DNA of 64,000 bases. It comes from Chitinophaga pollutisoli (GTDB lineage Bacteria; Bacteroidota; Bacteroidia; Chitinophagales; Chitinophagaceae). This document shows positions 43,242 through 50,350 of this stretch, in pieces. Position numbers and translations under genes: made by a program. The DNA lies in contig NZ_CP149822.1 in NCBI RefSeq assembly GCF_038396755.1, positions 2,356,001 through 2,420,000 of the forward strand, written 5' to 3'. A model generated the notes under the pieces. It searched no databases. It had not been told where the DNA came from and saw nothing but the letters and a program-made list of their open reading frames with translations. Every line of letters starts with the position of its first letter. The first letter of the stretch is position 1.

Positions 43242-45812
43242 ATGCAACTACAGCGCACCTTTGCCGCTGCCGTCACAGGCGTTTTGTGCACAGCACTGCT
43301 GATGCCGTCTGCCACCCACGCCCAGCGCAGGAAGAAAGACGAAAAAACACCTCCTGCCGCAGCGTCCCCGGCCAAAGACACAACCGCCAGGCCCAACGGC
43401 CCCATGAGGCCCGCCGGTCAGCCCAAACCGCAACCCAAAAAGTTCGCGGATGTTATCAACGCCTCCGCAGTCGCCGACTCCGGAATGTTCAACATTTATA
43501 AGCAAGACGACCGCTTCTTCGCAGAAATCCCTGATGCCCTCCTCGGCCGCGACCTCCTCGTGGTAAGCCGCATCTCCAAATCCGCCGCCGGCCTCCGCGC
43601 CCGCATGATGGGCTTCGCCGGCGACCAGATCAACGAAACCGTCATCCGCTTCGAAAAAGGCCCGAACAACCGCGTCTTCCTCAAGAACATCTCCTTCGCC
43701 GAGCGCTCCAAAGACTCGACGCAACCCATGTTCAACTCGGTGACCAATTCCAACATCCAGCCCATCGTCGCTTCCTTCGACGTGAAAGCCTTCTCCAAGA
43801 ACGGCAAAGGCTCCGTGGTGGATCTCACCGACTACATCGCCGGTGACAACGACATCCTGTTCTTCGACAACTCCGTGAAAGGCACCCTCAAACTCGGCGG
43901 CGCACAACCCGACAAGTCGTACATCAACGACGTGAAGTCCTATCCCGAAAACATCGAGATCAAGACGGTTAAAACCTATGCCAAACAAGGAAGTTCCCCC
44001 ATGCCCGGCATGCCCCCGCAAGGCGGCGGATTCGCCACCGTTGAGCTGAACAGCTCCATCGTTCTGCTCCCGGCTGTGCCCATGGAACCCCGCTACTTCG
44101 ATCCCCGCGTTGGATATTTCGCCACCAGCCTCACCGACTTCGATGCCGACCCCCAGGGCGTGAAAAAACTTACGATGATCACCCGCTGGCGCCTTGAGCC
44201 CAAAGCGGAAGACATGGAAAAATTCCGCGCCGGCGAACTGGTGGAGCCCAAAAAGCCCATCATTTTCTACATCGACCCCGCCACCCCTGTAAAATGGCGT
44301 AAATACCTCATCCAGGGTGTGAACGACTGGCAGGGCGCCTTCGAACAAGCCGGTTTCAAAAACGCGATCTACGCCCGCATGGCGCCCACCCCGGCCGAAG
44401 ACTCCACCTGGAGCCTGGAAGACGCCCGCTACAGCGCCATCGTATACAAGCCGTCCGACGTTCCCAACGCCTCCGGCCCCCACGTACACGATCCCCGCTC
44501 CGGCGAGATCCTCGAAAGCCACATCAACTGGTACCACAACGTCATGAGCCTCCTCCGCAACTGGTACATCATCCAGGCTGCGCCCAACGACGAACGCGCA
44601 CGTAAAATGCAGTTCGACGACGAGCTCATGGGAGAACTCATCCGCTTCGTTTCCAGCCATGAAGTAGGCCACACCCTCGGCCTCCGCCACAACTTCGGAT
44701 CCAGCTCCACCTATCCCGTAGAAAAACTGCGCGATAAAAACTGGGTGAAAGAACACGGCCACGCCGCTTCCATCATGGACTACGCCCGCTTCAACTACGT
44801 GGCGCAGCCCGGCGACGGCATTTCCGGAGCCGATCTCTATCCCCGCATCAATTACTATGACAAATGGGCCATCGAATGGGGTTACAAAAATATCCCCGGC
44901 ACCAACGCGGATACAGAGAAAGCCACCCTCAACAAATGGGTGATCAACCGCCTGCAGGACAAACGTTACTGGTTCGGTACCGAAACCAACCCCGACGATC
45001 CCCGCAGCCAGAACGAGGACCTTGGCGATAACGCCATGAAAGCCAGCGAATACGGTATCAAAAACCTCCAGCGCATCCTGCCCAACCTGCAAGCCTGGAC
45101 CCGTACCGAAAACGAAGGCTATTCCAACCTCGCCACCATGTACCAGGAGCTCCTGGGCCAGTTCGGCCGCTACAACGGCCACGTAGCCAAAAACATCGCC
45201 GGCATCTACGAAACGCCTAAAACCGTTGAACAATCCGGCGCCGTTTACGAACACGTATCCAAAGCTACCCAGCAGGAAGCCCTGAAATTCCTCAATGCCC
45301 AGCTGTTCACCACGCCCACCTGGCTGCTGAACAAGGACATCCTCGAGCGCATCGGCGGCAACGCCCCCTCCCTCATCCTCGGCCAACAGGAAAGAGTGCT
45401 CGGCCGCCTGCTCAGCACCAACACTTTCGTGAAACTGCTGAACAACGAAGCCGTGAACCCGGCTGCCTACAAAGCCGTTGACTACGCGAACGACCTGAAA
45501 AGAGGCATCTTCTCCGAGATCTATGCCGGCAAATCGGTGGATATCTACCGCCGCAACCTGCAGAAATCTTACGTAACGCAGCTAAGCAAGCTGATCACTG
45601 CACCGGAGACCAGCAACAATCCGCTGGCTATGATGATGGGCAGCAGTCCCAACCCGCTCACTTCCGACGCGGCCAGCATCGCGCGCGCGCAACTGACCAC
45701 CCTGCGCAGCGAAGTCCGCTCCGCAGCCGCGGCAGCGCCCGACCAGATGACCCGCTTCCACCTCCAGGACCTCTCCGAGCGAATCGGCCAGGCCCTGAAC
45801 CCGAAAGGTTAA
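43242..45812 (+). CDS. Secreted zinc-dependent metalloprotease with DUF5117-like N-terminus
   Basis: An 856-residue exported protease. I start it at the ATG of MQLQRTFAAAV, which gives a clean signal peptide (cleavage near THAQ); a start 45 nt upstream adds no signal feature. A basic/proline-rich linker is followed by the N-terminal beta-rich region (DUF5117/DUF5118-like, about 50-290). The catalytic domain has the extended zinc motif His473-Glu-Val-Gly-His477 and His483 (SHEVGHTLGLRHNFG), plus a downstream SIMDYARFNYVAQ Met-turn. The order resembles metzincin-like families common in Bacteroidota. It is monocistronic with its own terminator. Confidence 0.92.
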   Translation: MQLQRTFAAAVTGVLCTALLMPSATHAQRRKKDEKTPPAAASPAKDTTARPNGPMRPAGQPKPQPKKFADVINASAVADSGMFNIYKQDDRFFAEIPDALLGRDLLVVSRISKSAAGLRARMMGFAGDQINETVIRFEKGPNNRVFLKNISFAERSKDSTQPMFNSVTNSNIQPIVASFDVKAFSKNGKGSVVDLTDYIAGDNDILFFDNSVKGTLKLGGAQPDKSYINDVKSYPENIEIKTVKTYAKQGSSPMPGMPPQGGGFATVELNSSIVLLPAVPMEPRYFDPRVGYFATSLTDFDADPQGVKKLTMITRWRLEPKAEDMEKFRAGELVEPKKPIIFYIDPATPVKWRKYLIQGVNDWQGAFEQAGFKNAIYARMAPTPAEDSTWSLEDARYSAIVYKPSDVPNASGPHVHDPRSGEILESHINWYHNVMSLLRNWYIIQAAPNDERARKMQFDDELMGELIRFVSSHEVGHTLGLRHNFGSSSTYPVEKLRDKNWVKEHGHAASIMDYARFNYVAQPGDGISGADLYPRINYYDKWAIEWGYKNIPGTNADTEKATLNKWVINRLQDKRYWFGTETNPDDPRSQNEDLGDNAMKASEYGIKNLQRILPNLQAWTRTENEGYSNLATMYQELLGQFGRYNGHVAKNIAGIYETPKTVEQSGAVYEHVSKATQQEALKFLNAQLFTTPTWLLNKDILERIGGNAPSLILGQQERVLGRLLSTNTFVKLLNNEAVNPAAYKAVDYANDLKRGIFSEIYAGKSVDIYRRNLQKSYVTQLSKLITAPETSNNPLAMMMGSSPNPLTSDAASIARAQLTTLRSEVRSAAAAAPDQMTRFHLQDLSERIGQALNPKG

Positions 45813-45844
45813 TTACCACGGTTGATAAATTGATAAGTAGCGAA

Positions 45845-45875
45845 AGCCGTATCCTTCACTGGGTACGGCTTTTTG
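45845..45875 (+). terminator. Rho-independent terminator of the metalloprotease gene
   Basis: AGCCGTA and TACGGCT with a 12-nt loop, then five T's, 32 nt after the stop codon. Confidence 0.85.
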
Positions 45876-45924
45876 CATAACGCATTGTCCCGCAATACAT
45901 TCTAAAAACAATCGTTTGCAAAAC

Positions 45925-46054
45925 CTGCTGACATGCTACTGACATCCTTCAATGATCCTTCAAGTGGCTCCAATGCTGGCTTAGGTTTCAGGGTGTTTGC
46001 TTAAAGGATGACTGAAGGATCATTGGAGGATTGCTGAAACCAGGATCTCAAATA
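45925..46054. repeat. Structured intergenic repeat, unit 1
   Basis: First of two tandem units starting with CTGCTGACAT. The left arm (45945-45963, CATCCTTCAATGATCCTTC) is nearly the inverse of the right arm (around 46012-46030, GAAGGATCATTGGAGGAT), with the shared centre GGGTGTTTG between them. The right arm is built of 11-nt words around GGAT. No reading frame is conserved between the units. Confidence 0.75.
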
Positions 46055-46175
46055 CTGCTGACATCCTACTGACATCCTTCGTTCATCCTTCGAACGTGTT
46101 CGTTCGTGGTGCGGGTTTGAGGGTGTTTGAACGAAGGATGGACGAAGGATGAACGAAGGATTGACGAAGCATTGG
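46055..46175. repeat. Structured intergenic repeat, unit 2
   Basis: Second unit, beginning CTGCTGACATCCTACTGAC like unit 1 and keeping the centre GGGTGTTTG. Its arms use a different word: left CATCCTTCGTTCATCCTTCG, right GAACGAAGGAT repeated with an 11-nt period about four times (46129-46172). Arms changed together between units, so base pairing appears to be kept. Confidence 0.75.
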
Positions 46176-46179
46176 CCAT

Positions 46180-46210
46180 AAAAAAGGACCGCCCATGATT
46201 AGGCGGTCCT
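46180..46210 (-). terminator. Rho-independent terminator of the HPP gene
   Basis: AGGACCGCC and GGCGGTCCT form a 9-bp stem; on the minus strand at least six T's follow. It is 79 nt past the HPP-family stop codon. Confidence 0.85.
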
Positions 46211-46288
46211 GTCATTTTCCCTATACTAATAAAAGTACAGGTGTAAAATTATGTTGCGGGGATGCATTGTATCTGCGTAGTACCGTTT

Positions 46289-46840
46289 TTACCACCATTT
46301 TCCTCCGGCGGGGTAGTTCCGGTTGCCGGGGATGTTATTGACGGCAAAAGCCACCAAGAGCAGCAATAACACTCCGGAAGCCACCGGTGTGAGCACGTAC
46401 AGGTACCCCAGGTCCCGGATCCTCTCACTGCCGGCGATGGCCAGCAGGGCGGTAGCCCCTCCGGGCGGATGCACCGTTTTCGTCATCTGCATCACCACGA
46501 TCGAGCAGGCCACGGCCAGCGCACCCGCCAGCCATTCCCACTCCGGCGACGAAATCAGCAGCCCGAGGGTAACGCCCGTGATCGCGCTCAGGACGTGCCC
46601 CCCGAGCACATTGCGCGGCTGCGCCAGGGGGCTCTGGGTATGCCCGTAGATCAGCACCGCCGAGGCCCCGAAAGAGCCCAGCACAAACAGATTGTCCTTG
46701 GCGGGCAGGTAAAAATGGTTAATCATGCCGATCAGTCCCACCCCGAGGAAAGCCCCGAGGAACGACCAGGCCATATCCTTCCGGTCGATCAGCGTCTCCC
46801 GGTAAATCACATACTTTGCTATGCGGTAGGTTCGTTTCAT
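46289..46840 (-). CDS. HPP-family integral membrane protein
   Basis: A 183-residue membrane protein (start MKRTYRIAKY chosen; an ATG 9 nt earlier is also possible). Four transmembrane helices surround the family motif: GSFGASAVLIYGHTQSPLAQ, then PRNVLGGHVLSAITG and TVHPPGGATALLA, where HPP gives the family its name. Some HPP proteins of cyanobacteria and plants transport nitrite; the substrate here is unknown. A -7-like TATTTTTG (46863-46856) immediately upstream implies a very short or no leader. It is divergent from the LacI regulator with 72 nt between starts. Confidence 0.88.
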   Translation of the reverse strand: MKRTYRIAKYVIYRETLIDRKDMAWSFLGAFLGVGLIGMINHFYLPAKDNLFVLGSFGASAVLIYGHTQSPLAQPRNVLGGHVLSAITGVTLGLLISSPEWEWLAGALAVACSIVVMQMTKTVHPPGGATALLAIAGSERIRDLGYLYVLTPVASGVLLLLLVAFAVNNIPGNRNYPAGGKWW

Positions 46841-46912
46841 CCGTCTCATCGGGTGCAAAAATACACCTATCAATAAATTTTCTTAATATCGCCCTAAATC
46901 TACTGTTACACC

Positions 46913-47944
46913 GTGAAAGAACGTCCTAACACCAACAAAATCACGATCTACGACATCGCCCAGGCGTTGGGGCTCAGCGCTTCCACGGTATCGCGCGCGT
47001 TGCAGAACAACCCGCTGATCAACGAAGAAACCCGCACCAAAGTGCAGGATGCCGCCGCCAGCATGGGTTACGTGCCCAACTGGATCGCGTCGAGCCTGCG
47101 TAAAAAGCGGTCCAACATCCTCGGCCTGATCGTACCCCGCACCAGCATGTACTTCCAGAGTACCGCCATCAGCGGCATCCAGCACGAAGCCCATAAATAC
47201 GGCTTCAGCATCGTGATCGGGCAATCGGACGAAACCGTGGCCATGGAAAAGGAACTGGCCCACACCTTCTTTTCGCTGAGGGTTGACGGCCTGCTGGCGT
47301 CTTCCTCCATGTTCACGACCAACATCGACCACTTCTCCCCTTTCATCAAGAATAATATCCCGCTTGTGTTTTACGACCGCGTACCGCTGGACTTCCCCGG
47401 TTACACGATCACGGGCGACGATTTCAAAGGCGGGTACCTGGCCACGGAGCACCTCATCAAACAGGGATGCAAGCGCATCGCGCATTTCTCCGGGCAGCTG
47501 ACCTGCAACCTTTACCAGCAGCGCCTCGCAGGCTATAAAGCCGCCCTGGCCAAATATAAAATCCCCTACGACGAATCGCTCCTGTACGTCCACAACCTCA
47601 CGCTCGACGCGGGCGCCGAGGCGGCCAGGCAGATATTCGCCGGGAAAGAACTGCCCGACGGGCTTTTCGCGGCTAACGACAGCTCCGCCGTCGCCTTTAT
47701 CCAGGAAGCGCGGAAAGTAGGGATCGATATTCCGGGAAAAATCAAAGTGGTAGGGTATTCCAATGACCTTTCCTCCCGGATCATCAGTCCTTCCCTCACC
47801 ACCATCGAACAGTCGGGGTATAAAATGGGGGAAAAAGCGGTGGAAACGCTCGTTCAGCTGATCAATAAGGAGGAAAAAATCAAAATCGTAAAGAATTACG
47901 TGTTCGAGGTGGAATTAATCCCGCGGGAATCCTCCGCGCTGTAA
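46913..47944 (+). CDS. LacI-family transcriptional regulator
   Basis: A 343-residue sugar-responsive regulator with a GTG start. The LacI helix-turn-helix and hinge are at about 10-60 (ITIYDIAQALGLSASTVSRA, then MGYVPNWIASSLR). The periplasmic-binding-protein-like ligand domain spans about 65-335, with ILGLIVPRTSMYF, GLFAANDSSAVAFIQEA and SPSLTTIEQSGYKMGEKA. It is divergent from the HPP gene and upstream of the outer-membrane protein gene. The GH29 and GH2 genes 1-5 kb away on the other strand are plausible targets; this is inferred from position. Confidence 0.94.
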   Translation: MKERPNTNKITIYDIAQALGLSASTVSRALQNNPLINEETRTKVQDAAASMGYVPNWIASSLRKKRSNILGLIVPRTSMYFQSTAISGIQHEAHKYGFSIVIGQSDETVAMEKELAHTFFSLRVDGLLASSSMFTTNIDHFSPFIKNNIPLVFYDRVPLDFPGYTITGDDFKGGYLATEHLIKQGCKRIAHFSGQLTCNLYQQRLAGYKAALAKYKIPYDESLLYVHNLTLDAGAEAARQIFAGKELPDGLFAANDSSAVAFIQEARKVGIDIPGKIKVVGYSNDLSSRIISPSLTTIEQSGYKMGEKAVETLVQLINKEEKIKIVKNYVFEVELIPRESSAL

Positions 47945-47997
47945 CCTAACAACTATAAAATCCGTTCTATAGCCGATCAACCTACAACAACTTTAGT

Positions 47998-48801
47998 ATG
48001 AAGAAATGCTACCTGTTTCTGCTGACGCCCGCCATGGCATTCATCGCCTGTAACAGAAACATTTATGTTCCAAACCAAATCAACGTTCCCCTGCTCAAGG
48101 AAAAAGGTGAAGTGAAAGCTTCCGTTTCCCTGTCCGACTGGCAGGCCGCCTATGCTGTGACAGACAATTTCGCAGTGATGGCCAACGGACAGTATATTTC
48201 CCGCCTGATCACGCTGGATGGCGATGGGATTGACGACGATCCGCTGGTGGATCCCAATACCCGCGGCGGTTTGTTTGAAGTCGGAGCGGGCTACACCAAA
48301 GCGATCGGCGATTCGAAGAAAGCGGTGTTTGAAATATACGGCGGGTATGGTTTCGGCGGATTCAGGACCCTGGAAGAAGCATACCTGTATAAAGCCGATA
48401 CCATACAAGGGTACGATGCGTACCGGTTGCGCACGAAGTTTCATAAATTCTTTATCCAGCCTTCGTTCGGATTGTCGCACAAGGTGGTGGAAGTGGCGTT
48501 TTCCACCCGTTTTTCGCTGGTGAACTTCAACAATGTATCCAGCGGCTCCCTGGCCTGGGAGAGCGATCCCAATATGCGGATGGATTTCCAGCGGCTGGAC
48601 GGCAAGGTGGTCGGGTTCATGGAACCGGCGGCTACCGTGCGCGTGGGATTCAAGCATATCAAATGGTTCTGGCAGCTGCGCGCCTCCGTTCCCCTGCGTT
48701 CTGATGGCGTGGAAGCCGGCCCGACACTTAACGAATATTTCCAGCCTTTCTCTTTCAACACCGGTATTTCCCTGAATTTCGGGAAATGGCTGAAGAATTA
48801 A
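47998..48801 (+). CDS. Outer-membrane beta-barrel-like lipoprotein of unknown function
   Basis: A 267-residue exported protein with a lipobox-like signal end (AFIAC, Cys18). The mature part looks like a small outer-membrane barrel: alternating amphipathic strands such as GLFEVGAGYTKAI, FEIYGGYGFGGF and WQLRASVPLRSDGVEAG, ending NTGISLNFGKWLKN. The combination of lipobox and barrel is seen in several unnamed Bacteroidota families. It follows the LacI gene by 53 nt and has its own terminator. Confidence 0.8.
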   Translation: MKKCYLFLLTPAMAFIACNRNIYVPNQINVPLLKEKGEVKASVSLSDWQAAYAVTDNFAVMANGQYISRLITLDGDGIDDDPLVDPNTRGGLFEVGAGYTKAIGDSKKAVFEIYGGYGFGGFRTLEEAYLYKADTIQGYDAYRLRTKFHKFFIQPSFGLSHKVVEVAFSTRFSLVNFNNVSSGSLAWESDPNMRMDFQRLDGKVVGFMEPAATVRVGFKHIKWFWQLRASVPLRSDGVEAGPTLNEYFQPFSFNTGISLNFGKWLKN

Positions 48802-48822
48802 GGTCAATAACAGATATTTTTG

Positions 48823-48855
48823 AAAGAGCCCTCCGGTTGCCGGGGGGCTCTTTTT
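48823..48855 (+). terminator. Strong terminator between convergent genes
   Basis: AAAGAGCCCTCCGG and CCGGGGGGCTCTTT form a 14-bp stem (one mismatch) with a 3-nt loop, followed by TT. The A-rich 5' side means it can also act for the fucosidase gene coming from the other direction. Confidence 0.85.
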
Positions 48856-48890
48856 GTAAAGTCCGCTTTTCGTTGATATCTGTTGTCTGG

Positions 48891-50312
48891 TTATTGCAGT
48901 TTGATCGCCGCCGCATAGCGCAGTCCGGCTTTCTGTACAGCCGCGGGGATTTTGATTTCCACCGTACCGTCTTGCGCTTTCCAGCTGAGCTTGCCTTTGT
49001 AGCCCAGCAGCCGCACTTTCGCGCCTTTCTTCGGCTGGATGCCGGTGAAACGTACCGTAGCCGGAAGTTGTTCGCCTGCGTCGAGCAGATAGATGGCGTA
49101 GATGCTGCCGTCGCGCTTTTGCGTGAAGCACACTTTGCCGTCTTTGTAAGGCGCCACGGAGCGGGTGCCGTAAATCGCGTCGCCATTCACCTGCATCCAG
49201 GAGCCGATGCTGTCGAGCTTGCGATAAGCTTCGTCGTGCCAGGTACCGTCGGGTCCGGGGCCGATGTTGAGGAGGTAGTTGCCGCCTTTGGCCACGATGT
49301 CTACCAGGTTGTGGATGATGGTATTCGTGGGTTTGTATTGATCGTTGGGAACGTAGCTCCAGGAGCCGCCCATGGTCATGCAGGTTTCCCAGGGGTAATC
49401 CAGCGGTTTGTCGGGGATCGTTTGCTCGGGGGTACGATAGTTCTCGAACGGACCGTGCACGCTGCGGTCTACCACGATGAGGCCGGGCTGATTTTTACGC
49501 GCCATGGCGGTGATGCCGGGCATATCGATATCCTGGTCCTGCGCCGGGGTTTTGTTCCACGACAGGGATTCTTTGGTATGCATGTTCAGGGGGCGAACCC
49601 AGCCGCCGTCGAGCCAGAGGATGTCGACCTTGCCGTAGCCGGTCATCAGTTCCTGAATCTGGTTGAAGGTGAATTTCCTGAAGGAATTCCAGCGCTCGGG
49701 GTATTTGGCGAGCTCGTAGCTGGGGTTGCGGTCTTTCGGCGGGAAGTAATCCCACCAGTAGGAGTCCACATGCCAGTCGGGTTTGGAGAAATAGGCGCCG
49801 ATGTGGATACCTTCTTTCCGGAATGCGTTGAAGACTTCTTTGGTAACGTCTGCCCGGGGGTCTTTGCTGAAAGGCACGTTGGGCGCGGTTATTTTGTAGT
49901 CCGATTGTTTGGTGTCGAACATATTGAAGCCATCGTGGTGCTTGGTGGTGAAGACCATGTACTTCATACCGGCTTTTTTAGCGGCGGTCGCCCATTTGGC
50001 GGGGTCGAAATTGACCGGGTTGAAGGTATTAGGCAGGGCTTCGTACTTCTTAACGTACTCGTAGTAGGGAATACCAGCGGGCTGGCGTTGTGTCCAGCCT
50101 TCGTCTTCGGGACAGAGGCTCCACGACTCCACGATCCCCCATTGGGAATAGGTGCCCCAGTGCATCATGAGCCCAAACTTCCAATCCTGCCACGCTTCCA
50201 GCTTTTCCAGCACGAGCGGGTCAGTCTCCTTTACGTAAGGCTCGTTCTGCGCTTGCGCCGAAACGCCTGCCAGCATACAGCCTGCCAATATCAAATGCTT
50301 CATCTTCATCAT
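48891..50312 (-). CDS. Alpha-L-fucosidase, glycoside hydrolase family 29
   Basis: A 473-residue secreted enzyme that removes alpha-linked L-fucose from glycans. It has a signal peptide (about 1-21, LILAGCMLAGVSAQA) and a (beta/alpha)8 catalytic domain with FGLMMHWGTYSQWGI, the HH pair in VFTTKHHDGFNMFDT and the nucleophile aspartate in DILWLDGGW. A C-terminal beta-sandwich follows (about 390-473). The start is one of several close ATGs and is uncertain by a few codons. It lies 38 nt downstream of the GH2 gene, forming a two-gene glycan-trimming operon. Confidence 0.95.
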   Translation of the reverse strand: MMKMKHLILAGCMLAGVSAQAQNEPYVKETDPLVLEKLEAWQDWKFGLMMHWGTYSQWGIVESWSLCPEDEGWTQRQPAGIPYYEYVKKYEALPNTFNPVNFDPAKWATAAKKAGMKYMVFTTKHHDGFNMFDTKQSDYKITAPNVPFSKDPRADVTKEVFNAFRKEGIHIGAYFSKPDWHVDSYWWDYFPPKDRNPSYELAKYPERWNSFRKFTFNQIQELMTGYGKVDILWLDGGWVRPLNMHTKESLSWNKTPAQDQDIDMPGITAMARKNQPGLIVVDRSVHGPFENYRTPEQTIPDKPLDYPWETCMTMGGSWSYVPNDQYKPTNTIIHNLVDIVAKGGNYLLNIGPGPDGTWHDEAYRKLDSIGSWMQVNGDAIYGTRSVAPYKDGKVCFTQKRDGSIYAIYLLDAGEQLPATVRFTGIQPKKGAKVRLLGYKGKLSWKAQDGTVEIKIPAAVQKAGLRYAAAIKLQ

Positions 50313-50350
50313 GTTGTTCACTGTTTAATGTTCACTGTTAAATTTGCTGA

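Noticed and set aside
43248..45386. 712-codon open frame antisense to the metalloprotease gene
   Set aside because: It mirrors a GC-rich coding strand with strong third-position bias; its sequence is low-complexity Val/Gly/Asp/Phe-rich without domain features, while the opposite strand encodes a complete protease.
45925..46175. Possible CRISPR-like array
   Set aside because: Only two long units, repeats are 11-nt words inside palindromic arms, no spacer structure and no cas genes in the window.
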